Shown here piece after piece: positions 8,481-17,217 of a stretch of DNA of 64,000 bases; the first letter of the stretch is position 1; every line of letters begins with the position of its first letter. The translations under genes and the position numbers were made by a program. The notes beneath the pieces are model-generated. The model worked only from the letters and a program-made list of their open reading frames with translations. It did not search any database and was not told where the DNA came from. This DNA comes from Actinomadura roseirufa (GTDB lineage Bacteria > Actinomycetota > Actinomycetes > Streptosporangiales > Streptosporangiaceae), in assembly GCF_900659635.1 (NCBI RefSeq), contig NZ_CAACVB010000008.1, forward strand, positions 17,958 through 81,957, read 5' to 3'.

Positions 8481-9296
8481 ATGACTCGGATGGCCGTTGC
8501 CCAGATCGGCGCGCAGGCGGCGCGTCCCGCCGCGAACCTCGTGCGCGTCGAGTCCAAGATCCGGCAGGCCGCCGCCGCGGGGGCCGCGCTGGTCGTGTTC
8601 CCCGAATGCGCCCTCACCGGCTACATGCTCGGCAGCCGGGAGGAGGCCGAGGCGGCGGCGCTGCGCGCGGACGGCCCGGAGGTCGCGGCGCTCACCGCGC
8701 TGTGCGCGGAGCTCGGCGTCCACGCGGTCGCCGGGCTGCTGGAGCGCGACGGCGGGATGCTCTACAACACGGCCCTGCTCATCGGCCCGGACGGCGTCGC
8801 CGGACGGCACCGCAAGCGGCACCTGCCGCACCTCGGCGCGGACCGCTTCACCGACGAGCCCGAGCCCGGCGGCCCCTCGGTGTTCGAGACGCCGTTCGGC
8901 GCCGTCGGCATCGAGATCTGCTACGAGGTCCGCTTCCCGGAGGTGGCGCGGACCCTCGCGCTCGCCGGAGCGGACGTCATCGCCGTGCCCACCAACTGGC
9001 CCGTCCAGTCCCGCAACCTCGCCGAGCAGTTCACGGCGGTCCGGGCGGCGGAGAACCTGGTCTACCTGCTCGCCGCCAACCGTCCCGACCGCGAGGGGGA
9101 CGCGGACTTCGTCGGGCTCAGCCGCATCGTCGACCCCTCGGGCAGAGTGCTCGTGACGGCGGGCGAGGACGGCGAGGACCTCCTGGTCGCCGACATCGAC
9201 GTCGAGCGGGCACGCGACAAGAGCATCGTGTTCGAGGAGGACACCTTCGTCGTCCGCCCGTTCGCCGACCGCCGCCCCGAAACGTACGCGTTGTAA
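8481..9296 (+). CDS. Carbon-nitrogen hydrolase, nitrilase superfamily
   Basis: A 271-residue amidase/nitrilase-fold enzyme that hydrolyses non-peptide C-N bonds. The catalytic triad is visible: Glu in VVFPECALTGY, Lys in GRHRKRHLPHL and Cys in GIEICYEVRFPE. Length and order fit stand-alone amidases, carbamoylases and omega-amidases. A GTGGAGG site precedes the ATG. An operator of the regulon covers its promoter region. It converges on the ABC importer, with a shared hairpin terminator between them. Within the regulon it probably releases an acid and ammonia from an imported amide; the exact substrate is unknown. Confidence 0.87.
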   Translation: MTRMAVAQIGAQAARPAANLVRVESKIRQAAAAGAALVVFPECALTGYMLGSREEAEAAALRADGPEVAALTALCAELGVHAVAGLLERDGGMLYNTALLIGPDGVAGRHRKRHLPHLGADRFTDEPEPGGPSVFETPFGAVGIEICYEVRFPEVARTLALAGADVIAVPTNWPVQSRNLAEQFTAVRAAENLVYLLAANRPDREGDADFVGLSRIVDPSGRVLVTAGEDGEDLLVADIDVERARDKSIVFEEDTFVVRPFADRRPETYAL

Positions 9297-9368
9297 ATCG
9301 CGGAACCGGCTGTATTCACTGCGCGCTCGCGTGACGGCCGGCCACCCTGAGAAAGGGCCTCGAACTGC

Positions 9369-9408
9369 ACGGCAACGGCCCGGGACATCCGTCCCGGGCC
9401 GTTGCCGT
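9369..9408. terminator. Bidirectional terminator between the amidase and ABC importer genes
   Basis: An 18-bp perfect stem (9369-9386 with 9391-9408; inner arm GGCAACGGCCCGGGAC) has a four-base loop ATCC. On the plus strand it is followed by a T-rich tract (TTGTGTTGTTCTTTCT). It lies between two convergent genes and can serve both. Confidence 0.9.
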
Positions 9409-9426
9409 TTGTGTTGTTCTTTCTGG

Positions 9427-10422
9427 TCAGGCGGCTTCCCGGGCGCGGCGGTGGTCCCAGGCTCCGTTCGCCACGATCGCCACCAGCAGGACGACGCCGT
9501 AGGCGATCTGGAGTACGAACGACGACACCTGCAGGAAGCTCAGCAGGTTCTGGATCAGGAACAGCGAGGCGCCTCCGGCGGCGGCACCGAGCAGGCCACC
9601 GCGTCCGCCGGAGAGGCTGACCCCGCCGAGCGCCACGCCCGCGATGGCGACCAGCGTGTAGGACGGCCCCACCGTCGCGTCGGCGCCGCCGAGAACCGCC
9701 GCGATGAGCAGCCCGGCGACACCGGTGATGGCGCCGCCGATCACGTAGGCGGTGAAGCGCGTCCACGCGACCGGGACGCCCGCGGTGTAGGCCGCCCGGT
9801 CGTTGCTGCCCGAGGCGCGCAGGTTGCGGGCGAAGGCGGTGCGCAGGACCGCCTGCCACGCCACCGCGAACAGCACGAGGACGAGGAGCACGCCGGCGGT
9901 GCCCGCCGCGGACCCGCTCGCCAGGTCGGCGAGCGCGGGCGGCACCGCGCCGCCCGGCGTCGGCATCAGCCGGGTGGCCAGGCCCGTGTACACCAGGTAC
10001 GTCCCGAGCGTCGCGATGATCGGCGGCACCCGCAGGCCCGTCACCAGCGCGCCGTTGACGGCGCCCGCCAGCGCTCCCGCGCCGACCGCGATCGCGACCA
10101 GCAGCGGGACGCTCTCGACCCCGCGCGGCACGACGATGCCGCCGATCAGCACGGAGATCAGCCCGGCGGCGGGCCCGACCGACAGGTCGATCCCGCCGCC
10201 GCCGGACATGACGACGGGCGCCTCCGCCATCGCCAGCAGGACGAGCGGCAGCGCGCTCGCGGCGGCGAGCTGCCAGCCGCCCTGGGCGAGGAAGCCGGGG
10301 TTCACCACGGCCGTCAGCGCGACGAGCCCGGCCGCCAGCACGACGGCGGGCACGAAGTACGGAACGGTGCGCGCCGGGGCGCGGGTGCGCGCCGCCGCCG
10401 GTTCCACGGTCGACGCGGTCAT
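9427..10422 (-). CDS. Ribose-type ABC transporter permease (BPD_transp_2 family)
   Basis: A 331-residue polytopic membrane permease of the RbsC family and the last gene of the importer operon. Hydrophobic segments fill the protein (for example YFVPAVVLAAGLVALTAVV, PLVLLAMAEAPVVMSGGGG and GIDLSVGPAAGLISVLIGG). The family loop GGIDLSVG and the late GGVSLSGGRGGLLGA are conserved. The start is the ATG at 10422, which overlaps the ATPase stop in ATGA. Longer upstream in-frame codons lie inside the ATPase gene and are rejected. It pairs with the second permease (12015-13016) to form a heterodimeric channel. Confidence 0.92.
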   Translation of the reverse strand: MTASTVEPAAARTRAPARTVPYFVPAVVLAAGLVALTAVVNPGFLAQGGWQLAAASALPLVLLAMAEAPVVMSGGGGIDLSVGPAAGLISVLIGGIVVPRGVESVPLLVAIAVGAGALAGAVNGALVTGLRVPPIIATLGTYLVYTGLATRLMPTPGGAVPPALADLASGSAAGTAGVLLVLVLFAVAWQAVLRTAFARNLRASGSNDRAAYTAGVPVAWTRFTAYVIGGAITGVAGLLIAAVLGGADATVGPSYTLVAIAGVALGGVSLSGGRGGLLGAAAGGASLFLIQNLLSFLQVSSFVLQIAYGVVLLVAIVANGAWDHRRAREAA

Positions 10423-12005
10423 CGCGCCGCCTCCTTTCCCTCGTGCCGTCCCGCGTGTCCGTCCGGCTGGCCGAACATCGCGTGCAGGACGGCGTCGTGG
10501 CCGAGCCGGTCGCCGCCGAGGACGGCGAACACCGACCGGTCCCGGAAGACCGCCACCCGGTCGCACACCGCCACCAGCTCATCGATCTCGGTCGAGAGCA
10601 GGACGATCGCGACCCCCTCGGCGGCGAGCCCGCGCAGCAGCGCGTACATCTCCACCTTGGTGTTCTGGTCGACGCCCCGGGTGGGGTCGTGCATGACCAG
10701 GACCTTCGGTTCCAGGGCGAGCCACCGGCCGACCAGGACCTTCTGCTGGTTGCCGCCGCTCAGCCGCTCCACCGGGCCGTCGGGGTCGGCGGCGGTGACC
10801 CGCAGCCGGCGGCCGAACTCGGCGGTGATCTCCCGTGCCCGGCGCCGGGAGTACAGCCCGAACCGCGCGATGCGGGGCAGCACCGCCAGGACGAGGTTGT
10901 CGACCACGGGCAGGGAGGCGAACAGCCCCTCCGCCTGCCGGTTGCCGGGCACGAAGACGACGCCGTCGCCGACGGCGCGCCGGTAGCCGCGCACGCGCGC
11001 CCAGCCGTCGCCGGTCCGCACGCTCACCTCGCCGGTGGGGCTGTCGCGCAGCCCGGCGAGCACCCGCAGGAACTCGCCGCCGCCGTGCCCCTCCAGCCCC
11101 GCCACACCGAAGATCTCCCCGTCCCGCACCTCCAGCGCGACGGGCTCGGACCGGGCGGTCACCCGCACGTCCCGGCAGCGCAGCCGCACGTCCCCGGTGG
11201 TCGCGCCGGTGTCCCGAGCCTTGCCCGGTGCCGGGTCGGCCGGTCCGGCCGTCCCGGTCCGCGGGCTCATCAGCCGCAGCAGCCGCGCCGTCGTCGCCTC
11301 CTTCTTGGCGAGCGTCGCGACGCTCTCGCCGAGCCGCAGGACGGTCGCGCTGTCGCAGAGCAGCTCCAGCTCCTCCATCCGGTGCGAGACGAACAGGACG
11401 CTCCGCCCGTCGGATCGCCGCCGGTCGATGAGCTGGAAGAGCCGGTCGCGCGCCTCCAGGTCGAGGGCGGAGGTGGACTCGTCCAGGATGAGCAGCTTCC
11501 AGGGGCGCACCAGGGCGCGGGCGATCGTCACGAGCTGCCGGACGGCCAGCGACTGGCCGCGGGCGGGCCGGTCGAGCAGCCGCGGGTCGAGGCCGAGCGC
11601 CTCGAACGCCTCCTCGGCGGCGTCCCGCCCGCCGCCGGCGGCGCGGCGCCGGAAGAGGCCGTCGCCGCCGAGCCGCACGTTGTCGCGCACCGACAGCTCG
11701 TCGGCGATCAGCGTCTCCTGGAAGACCGTCACGACGCCGTGGTCCTGCGCGGCGCGGGGCGAGTGGAACACGGCCGGCTCGCCCGCGACCGCGAGGTTCC
11801 CCCCGGACGGCACGACCACCCCGCTGAGCACCTTCACCAGCGTGCTCTTGCCGGAGCCGTTCTCCCCGATGAGGCCGTGGACCTGACCGGGCATGATGTC
11901 GAACGAGCAGTGCCGCAGCGCGACGGTGCTCCCGTAGGAATGCCGCACGTCACAGACCGAGACCAGTGGTTCCGGGCCGGCCGCGCGTTCCTTCGTCGAT
12001 GGCAT
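10419..12005 (-). CDS. Sugar ABC transporter ATP-binding protein (duplicated ABC, RbsA type)
   Basis: A 528-residue ATPase with two ABC modules. Module 1 has Walker A GENGSGKST, a degenerate signature in ARGQSLAVRQLVTIARA, and Walker B LLILDESTSAL. Module 2 lacks a classical P-loop but has the ribose-type VVFVPGNRQAEGLF, signature RLSGGNQQKVLVGRWL and Walker B VLVMHDPTRGVD. This asymmetry is normal for RbsA/MglA. It powers uptake together with the two permeases and the lipoprotein. It starts 9 bases after the upstream permease and ends overlapping the next one. Confidence 0.93.
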   Translation of the reverse strand: MPSTKERAAGPEPLVSVCDVRHSYGSTVALRHCSFDIMPGQVHGLIGENGSGKSTLVKVLSGVVVPSGGNLAVAGEPAVFHSPRAAQDHGVVTVFQETLIADELSVRDNVRLGGDGLFRRRAAGGGRDAAEEAFEALGLDPRLLDRPARGQSLAVRQLVTIARALVRPWKLLILDESTSALDLEARDRLFQLIDRRRSDGRSVLFVSHRMEELELLCDSATVLRLGESVATLAKKEATTARLLRLMSPRTGTAGPADPAPGKARDTGATTGDVRLRCRDVRVTARSEPVALEVRDGEIFGVAGLEGHGGGEFLRVLAGLRDSPTGEVSVRTGDGWARVRGYRRAVGDGVVFVPGNRQAEGLFASLPVVDNLVLAVLPRIARFGLYSRRRAREITAEFGRRLRVTAADPDGPVERLSGGNQQKVLVGRWLALEPKVLVMHDPTRGVDQNTKVEMYALLRGLAAEGVAIVLLSTEIDELVAVCDRVAVFRDRSVFAVLGGDRLGHDAVLHAMFGQPDGHAGRHEGKEAAR

Positions 12006-12014
12006 GGGCTTCCC

Positions 12015-13016
12015 TCAGATCCGCTGTGCGATGTGCTTGTCACGGCCGTAGAGCGCGACGAGGACGAGGATCAGCAGCCCCAGCAGCACCTGCTGCATGC
12101 TCGCGTCCAGGTCGAACCCGATCAGCAGCATCGTCATCTCGATGGTGACGAGCACGCCGGAGATGGTGCGCGGGTAGCCGCCCCGGCCGCCGAGCAGCGA
12201 CGTGCCGCCCACCACGACGGCGGTGATGGTGGAGAACAGGTAGGGCGCGCCGATGTCGGCGGACGCGCCGCCGCTGAACCCGCCGAGCAGCACCCCCGCG
12301 ACCGCCGCGCCGAGCGCGCTGACGGTGTACACCGCGACGCGCGTCCGCATCGGCCTGACCAGCGCGAGCGACGCGGCGGTGCGGTTGGTGCCGAGCGCGT
12401 AGACGTGCCGGCCGAGGACGCCGCGCCGCTCGACCAGCACCACGACGGCGGCCAGCACGACCCACAGCACGAGCGCCAGCGGCACCGGGAACGGTCCCGT
12501 CCGGCCGCCGGGCGACACCGCCTCGGTGACGAACCCGGGAACCTTCCCGCCGGTGTCGCCGTGCGTCGCCTGGAGCACCGCGCCGGTCGTGATCGCGCCG
12601 GTGGCCAGCGTCACGATCAGCGGGTGCAGGCCGAGGACGCTGGAGCCGATGCCGTTGGCGACGCCGATGACGACGGCCAGCACGGCGATCAGCAGGAAGG
12701 TCGCGGTGGGGCTCCACCCGGCGGCGTAGCGGGTGGTGAGCAGCACGTCCGCCATGCCCATCACGGCCGGGATCGACAGGTCGATCCCGCCGATCAGGAC
12801 GGCCCAGGTCTGGCCGATCGCCGCGATGCCCAGGATCGAGGCCAGCAGCAGCAGGGACAGCAGCCCGGTGCGCGAGAACACGCTGGGCAGGGTGGCCAGC
12901 AGGACGAGCAGCAGCCCCGCCGGCGCCAGGTGCACGAGGGCGGCGGGGGCGACCAGGCGGCTGCACGCCCGCCTCGCCCACACGGGGCGCTCAGTCGTGG
13001 TCGTGAGTGAGGCCAT
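12015..13016 (-). CDS. Ribose-type ABC transporter permease
   Basis: A 333-residue RbsC-family inner-membrane permease with many hydrophobic helices. Family motifs are AVLIGGIDLSIPAVMGMAD and VVVGGTSLLGGRGG. It lies 3 bases after the substrate-binding protein and 9 bases before the ATPase, so it belongs to a four-gene operon. The presence of two different permeases implies a heterodimer, as in autoinducer-2 and some pentose importers. Confidence 0.92.
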   Translation of the reverse strand: MASLTTTTERPVWARRACSRLVAPAALVHLAPAGLLLVLLATLPSVFSRTGLLSLLLLASILGIAAIGQTWAVLIGGIDLSIPAVMGMADVLLTTRYAAGWSPTATFLLIAVLAVVIGVANGIGSSVLGLHPLIVTLATGAITTGAVLQATHGDTGGKVPGFVTEAVSPGGRTGPFPVPLALVLWVVLAAVVVLVERRGVLGRHVYALGTNRTAASLALVRPMRTRVAVYTVSALGAAVAGVLLGGFSGGASADIGAPYLFSTITAVVVGGTSLLGGRGGYPRTISGVLVTIEMTMLLIGFDLDASMQQVLLGLLILVLVALYGRDKHIAQRI

Positions 13017-13019
13017 GGG

Positions 13020-14291
13020 TCACCTCTGTCCGGTCATCGGGTCGAGGGCCGGGGCGGGCGAGCCCCCGGTGAACAGGGCGTCGTAGTAGGCGTCGGCGAC
13101 GGGCCGCCCGTCGGTGGGCTCGGCCGTCCCGGCGCTGTTGACGGTCATGCCGGGCGCCGCGTACTTGGGGAAGTCCTTCGTGTCCGCCACGGGGATGGGG
13201 TAGAGCAGCGTGTTCACCCGCGGCTTCTGGCCCGACAGCATCCGCGTCGCCACGACGAACGCCTCGTACACGCAGCTGCGGGGACCGTGGATGAGGCTGG
13301 TCGAGGGCCGGTCACCGGCGTCGCGGGAGAAGGCCAGCCAGGAGTCGGTCAGGTCGTAGGCGGCGATCGGCGGCACGGGCCGGTGCGCCTGCTGGAACGC
13401 CTGGCCCATGGGCGTCGCGCAGTTCCCCGAGTCCCAGGCCCCGGCCACCTTGCCCGGGTGGGTCGCGAGGTAGCGCAGCGTCTGCGCCTTGACGGTGGAC
13501 GGCGTCCAGTCCCCGTTGATCGTGTCGACCCGCAGGCCGGCGGCCTCGAAGGCGCGCCGGGCGGCCGACTCGCGCGTCTCCGCCGCCGTGACCCCGGGGA
13601 TCCCGCGGCACAGCAGGACCGTGTCGCCGCGCCCGGCCCGCTGCGCGAGCCAGCGCGCGGTCGTCCCGGCGGCGGCGTACTCCCCGATGTCGGACTGGAT
13701 GACGTTCGTGCACGTGGTCCCGGTCTGCATGACGACGACCAGGGACCCCGCGCGCTGCGCCTTCTGGAACGCCGAACACAGCCCGGTGGACGGCGGCTGC
13801 ATCACCAGGATCACGTCGCAGTTCCGCTGCACCATGTTGCTGATCTGCGTGGACTGGAGCATCGTGCTGTTGTTGGCGTCCGCCGAGGTCAGCGTGCCTT
13901 TGGCCAGCCCCTTGGCCTTGAGCTGGCCGAACAGGCGCTGCGCCTGGTCGAGCCCGGCGACGCGCCACGGGTTGCCCTGGTAGGCGCTGCTGTAGCAGAA
14001 GCTCCACGGCGCTTTGCCGGGCTTCCACTTGTCGTAGGGATTGGGGCCCAGGCGGGCGAAGTTCCAGAAACCGTCGTAGTTCGGCCGGACGGAGCCCGGC
14101 AACGCGTCAAGGGCCTTCGTGTGCTCGGCCGCGGCCGGTTTGCCGGGCGCCAGCGCCGTGTAGACGGCGCCGGCCCCCGAGCCGGCCGCGTCGCAGGCGC
14201 CGAGGAAGGCCGCCATGAGGAGCGCCGACACGGCGAGCGAGAGCCACGGCCGCTTCGAGCGGTCGCCGGGGCTCGTGCTGGTTGAGGTCAT
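13020..14291 (-). CDS. Periplasmic-type sugar-binding lipoprotein of the ABC importer
   Basis: A 423-residue extracellular binding protein of the type I (ribose-like) family, tethered by a lipid. The N-terminus has a basic region, a hydrophobic run and the lipobox FLGAC near residue 33. The body shows CDVILVMQPPSTGLCSAFQKA, GIPGVTAAETRESAARRAFE, and a late GKVAGAWDSGNC. Many cysteines are present, which is unusual for this family. The ATG at 14291 follows a GGAGG site; the frame stays open far upstream but is antisense to the hydrolase. It is the first gene of the importer operon and is read from a promoter whose spacer is the regulon operator. Confidence 0.87.
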   Translation of the reverse strand: MTSTSTSPGDRSKRPWLSLAVSALLMAAFLGACDAAGSGAGAVYTALAPGKPAAAEHTKALDALPGSVRPNYDGFWNFARLGPNPYDKWKPGKAPWSFCYSSAYQGNPWRVAGLDQAQRLFGQLKAKGLAKGTLTSADANNSTMLQSTQISNMVQRNCDVILVMQPPSTGLCSAFQKAQRAGSLVVVMQTGTTCTNVIQSDIGEYAAAGTTARWLAQRAGRGDTVLLCRGIPGVTAAETRESAARRAFEAAGLRVDTINGDWTPSTVKAQTLRYLATHPGKVAGAWDSGNCATPMGQAFQQAHRPVPPIAAYDLTDSWLAFSRDAGDRPSTSLIHGPRSCVYEAFVVATRMLSGQKPRVNTLLYPIPVADTKDFPKYAAPGMTVNSAGTAEPTDGRPVADAYYDALFTGGSPAPALDPMTGQR

Positions 14292-14383
14292 GAAGCCGCA
14301 CCTCCAGAGGGGCGAACGGCGGGTTTTCGGGCTGGCTGGGTCACGGGAGCCCTTCGCGTGCCGGGATCGTCCGACACGGTCGT

Positions 14384-14428
14384 TTGCCCAGTTCAAGCAG
14401 TATTGATATGTAGCATGCGACATGTCAA
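14384..14428. promoter_or_regulatory. Divergent promoters with shared GntR-type operator
   Basis: The 18-mer TATGTAGCATGCGACATG (14407-14424) matches the regulon operator at 16 of 18 positions. On the minus strand TTGACA (14428-14423) abuts it, giving an importer promoter with the operator in the spacer. On the plus strand TTGCCC (14384-14389) and TATGTA (14407-14412) at 17-base spacing could serve the hydrolase. One regulator could therefore control both directions. Confidence 0.75.
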
Positions 14429-14465
14429 TATGCTGACGGAAGCTCGAGCACGAAAGGAACGACCG

Positions 14466-15335
14466 ATGACCGAACTGACCACCGGCATGGCGGCGGTGAA
14501 CGGCATACGCATGCACTACACGCGTGCGGGGACCGACGGTCCGCTGCTTGTCCTGCTGCACGGCTGGCCGCAGACGGGGTACATGTGGCGGCACCTGATC
14601 GAACCGCTCGCGGAGAAGTACGTCGTGGTGGCGCCGGACCTGCGCGGCTACGGGCACAGCGACAAGCCGCTCTCCGGCTACGACAAGCGGACGATGGCCG
14701 AGGACGTCTCCGCGCTCATGCGGCACCTCGGCCACGAGAATGCGTCGGTGATCGGGCATGACCGCGGCGGACGGGTCGCGCACCGCTGGGGCCTCGACCG
14801 GCCGGACGAGGTCGAGCAGGTCGTGATCCTCGACATCATCCCGACCCGCGAGGTGCTGGAGCGGCTCGACCGCGACTACGCCGCCCGGCAGTGGCACTGG
14901 ATGTTCCATCTCCAGGGGGACCTGCCGGAGCTGCTCGCGGGCTCGAACATCGGCGCCTACCTCGGCTACTTCTTCGAGAAGTGGACCTTCAACCGGTCCG
15001 TGTTCGACCCCGAGACCGTCGCCCGCTACGTCGCGGCGTTCTCCGCTCCGGGGGCGCTGCGGGCGTCCTTCGACGACTACCGCGAGTCCTGGGGCACCGA
15101 CGCCGAGCACGACAACGCCGACCACGAGGCCGGGCGCAAGCTGACCATGCCGCTGCAGGTCCTGTGGGGCGCGACCGGCTCCAGCGCGGCGCTGCCGACG
15201 GTCGACATCTGGTCCCAGTACGCCGAGAACGTGATCGGCGCGCCGATCCCGGAGTGCGGCCACTTCCTGCCGGAGGAGCGCCCCGACGAGGTGCTCGCCG
15301 AGCTGCGGACCTTCCTGACCGCGTTCACGGCCTAG
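14466..15335 (+). CDS. Alpha/beta-hydrolase with the fluoroacetate-dehalogenase residue set
   Basis: A 289-residue cytoplasmic hydrolase. The nucleophile elbow VIGHDRGGRVAH has aspartate (Asp99) rather than serine, as in haloacetate dehalogenases and epoxide hydrolases. Arg100 and Arg103 match the pair that binds the substrate carboxylate in fluoroacetate dehalogenase. His144-Trp145 (WHWMFH) and Tyr205 (DDYR) match the halide pocket. Asp123 (LDIIPT) and His266 (ECGHFLPEE) complete the triad. AAAGGA precedes the ATG; a TTG further upstream is rejected. It is the first gene of an operon with the 2-hydroxyacid dehydrogenase, which would oxidise a 2-hydroxy acid product. The real substrate may be another 2-halo acid or a non-halogenated compound. 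Confidence 0.85.
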   Translation: MTELTTGMAAVNGIRMHYTRAGTDGPLLVLLHGWPQTGYMWRHLIEPLAEKYVVVAPDLRGYGHSDKPLSGYDKRTMAEDVSALMRHLGHENASVIGHDRGGRVAHRWGLDRPDEVEQVVILDIIPTREVLERLDRDYAARQWHWMFHLQGDLPELLAGSNIGAYLGYFFEKWTFNRSVFDPETVARYVAAFSAPGALRASFDDYRESWGTDAEHDNADHEAGRKLTMPLQVLWGATGSSAALPTVDIWSQYAENVIGAPIPECGHFLPEERPDEVLAELRTFLTAFTA

Positions 15336-15367
15336 CGCCCGCCCGTCCACGAGCACCAGGAGTAAAG

Positions 15368-16381
15368 ATGGACGACCGGTTCCGCGTCGGAGTCACCCGG
15401 GACTTCCTCAACCCGGACGGAGAGATCGGCTGGGGCGACATCGGCCTCGGCGAGCTGGAGGCCCGCCCCGGGGTCGAGTGGGAGTTCATCGCGGCGGACG
15501 GCCCGTACCTGCCGCCCGGCTCCCTCGCCGGGTACGACGCGCTGCTGTCACTGACCCCGCGAATCGACGCGGCGTCGCTGCGCGGCGCCGACCGGCTGCG
15601 CATCATCTCGCGGTTCGGCGTCGGCTACGACATGCTCGACGTCGAGGCGTGCACCGCGGCGGGCGTCGCGGTGAGCATCACGCCGGACGGCGTGCGGCGG
15701 CCGGTCGCGGTCGCCGCGCTGATGATGATGCTCGCCGTGGGCCACCGCGTCCGGCAGAAGGACGCGCTGGTGCGCACCGGCGGCTGGTTCGACCGGCTCG
15801 ACCACATGGGCTCCGGCGTCACCGGCCGGACGCTCGGCCTCGTCGGCTGGGGCAACATCGGCCGCGAGATCACCCGGCTCACCGCGCCGCTGGAGATGGA
15901 CCAGTTCGCCTTCGACCCGTACGCCGACAAGGCCGCGGCAGAGGCGGCGGGGGTGCGGCTCGGGGGCCTGGACGAGGTCCTCGCCGCCTCCGACTTCGTG
16001 ATCGTCTCGTGCGCGCTCACGCCGGAGACGCGCCACCTGCTGAACGCCGGGCGCTTCGCGGTGATGAAGCCGACGGCGTTCCTGGTCAACGTCGCCCGCG
16101 GCGGCGTCGTGGACCAGCCGGCGCTCACCGACGCCCTGCTGGACGGGGTGATCGCCGGCGCCGCGCTCGACGTCTTCGAGGAGGAGCCGATCGCGCCGGA
16201 CGACCGGCTCCTGGCGCTGGAGAACGTCCTGCTGGCACCGCACTCGATCGCGTGGACCGACGAGTTCGCGCGGCGCACCGGCACCGCGGCGATCGAGGCG
16301 ATCCTCGCGGTGGCGGACGGGCGGGCACCGCGGACGCTCGTCGACCGCAAGGTCCTCGACCACCCCGCCTTCCGCCGGTGA
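15368..16381 (+). CDS. D-isomer-specific 2-hydroxyacid dehydrogenase
   Basis: A 337-residue NAD(P)-dependent oxidoreductase that interconverts 2-hydroxy and 2-oxo acids. The Rossmann motif is LGLVGWGNIGREI. The catalytic set is Arg in NVARGGVVDQ, Glu in DVFEEEP and His in APHSIAW. A CAGGAG site lies six bases before the ATG. The stop overlaps the GTG of the FAH-family gene. The position between a dehalogenase-like hydrolase and an FAH hydrolase suggests a step in hydroxy-acid breakdown. Confidence 0.9.
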   Translation: MDDRFRVGVTRDFLNPDGEIGWGDIGLGELEARPGVEWEFIAADGPYLPPGSLAGYDALLSLTPRIDAASLRGADRLRIISRFGVGYDMLDVEACTAAGVAVSITPDGVRRPVAVAALMMMLAVGHRVRQKDALVRTGGWFDRLDHMGSGVTGRTLGLVGWGNIGREITRLTAPLEMDQFAFDPYADKAAAEAAGVRLGGLDEVLAASDFVIVSCALTPETRHLLNAGRFAVMKPTAFLVNVARGGVVDQPALTDALLDGVIAGAALDVFEEEPIAPDDRLLALENVLLAPHSIAWTDEFARRTGTAAIEAILAVADGRAPRTLVDRKVLDHPAFRR

Positions 16382-17100
16382 GCGGGCCGGACGCCGCGCG
16401 GGAGACCACCGTGCCGGGTGAGGGCGGGGCCCGGCCGCGGCTGCCGCACCGGCCCGGCAAGGTGGTCGGCATCGGGCTGAACTACCGCGCGCACGCGGGC
16501 GACCTGGACGCCGCCCTGCCGGTGAACGCGCCGGTCTCGTTCTTCAAGGCCGAGCACACCTGGATCGGGGACGGCGAACCGATCGCGGTACCGGACGGCG
16601 TCGGGCGGGTGACCGCCGAGGCCGAGCTGGGCCTGGTGATCGGACGGCCGTGCCGCGAGGTCACCGAGGGGAACGCGCTCGACCATGTCTCCGGCGCGTG
16701 CGCGGTCCTCGACCAGACCGCCGAGGAGGAGCTGCTCAAGAATCCCCGGTACCTGTCGTTCACGAAGAACTACGCCACGTTCTTCGCGTTCGGCCCGCGG
16801 ATCATGCCGATCTCCGACGTGCTCGCGCGCACCGGGGACCTGTCGCGGATCAGCGTCTCGACCGTGCTCAACGGAACGGTCCAGCGACAGGACACCGTCG
16901 CGGGGATGCTGATCCCCCCGGCGCGGCTGATCGCCTTCCTCAGCCACGTCATGCCGCTCGAACCGGGGGACGTCATCTCGACGGGCACGCCCGGCGCGGT
17001 GCCGATCAAGCCCGGCGACGAGGTCGCGGCCGTCCTGGACGGCATCATGACGCTCCGCAACCCGGTCGTCCGGGGCGGCCGGGGCCGGCCAGCCGAGTAG
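16378..17100 (+). CDS. Fumarylacetoacetate hydrolase family protein
   Basis: A 240-residue member of the FAH superfamily, metal-dependent enzymes that cleave C-C bonds of diketo acids or hydrate/decarboxylate related compounds. Visible motifs are VVGIGLNYRAHA, the metal-binding glutamates in TAEAELGLVIGR, FTKNYATFFAFGP and the late DVISTGTPGA. The usual NDVSARD segment is replaced by CAVLDQTAEEE, so metal coordination may differ. The GTG start overlaps the dehydrogenase stop. In sugar-acid routes this family hydrolyses 2,4-diketo-3-deoxy acids, a plausible role here. Confidence 0.87.
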   Translation: MSGPDAARETTVPGEGGARPRLPHRPGKVVGIGLNYRAHAGDLDAALPVNAPVSFFKAEHTWIGDGEPIAVPDGVGRVTAEAELGLVIGRPCREVTEGNALDHVSGACAVLDQTAEEELLKNPRYLSFTKNYATFFAFGPRIMPISDVLARTGDLSRISVSTVLNGTVQRQDTVAGMLIPPARLIAFLSHVMPLEPGDVISTGTPGAVPIKPGDEVAAVLDGIMTLRNPVVRGGRGRPAE

Positions 17101-17122
17101 TTCACCGGGGCGTGGGTTCTCC

Positions 17123-17173
17123 GGGCGGGGCGGTTCGCCAGGTGGACGCGATTCGCCTGGTGAGACGCCCCGT
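17123..17173. terminator. Likely terminator between convergent FAH and GntR genes
   Basis: A two-part stem is visible: CGGGGCG (17126-17132) with CGCCCCG (17166-17172), and inside it a 7-bp helix (17136-17142 with 17156-17162, one G-T pair). It lies in the 117-base gap between convergent genes. Confidence 0.5.
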
Positions 17174-17217
17174 CCTGTGGGCTCGTCCGAGTCCGGAGGG
17201 CGGGGCGGCGGCGGGTC

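Noticed and set aside
9062..10582. A 506-codon minus-strand frame overlapping the permease and ATPase genes
   Set aside because: It is a shifted-frame shadow of the two transporter genes; its product is arginine-rich with no transmembrane pattern.
14292..15356. In-frame upstream extension of the binding-protein gene to 15356
   Set aside because: The extension is antisense to the dehalogenase-like gene. A signal peptide and GGAGG mark the true start at 14291.
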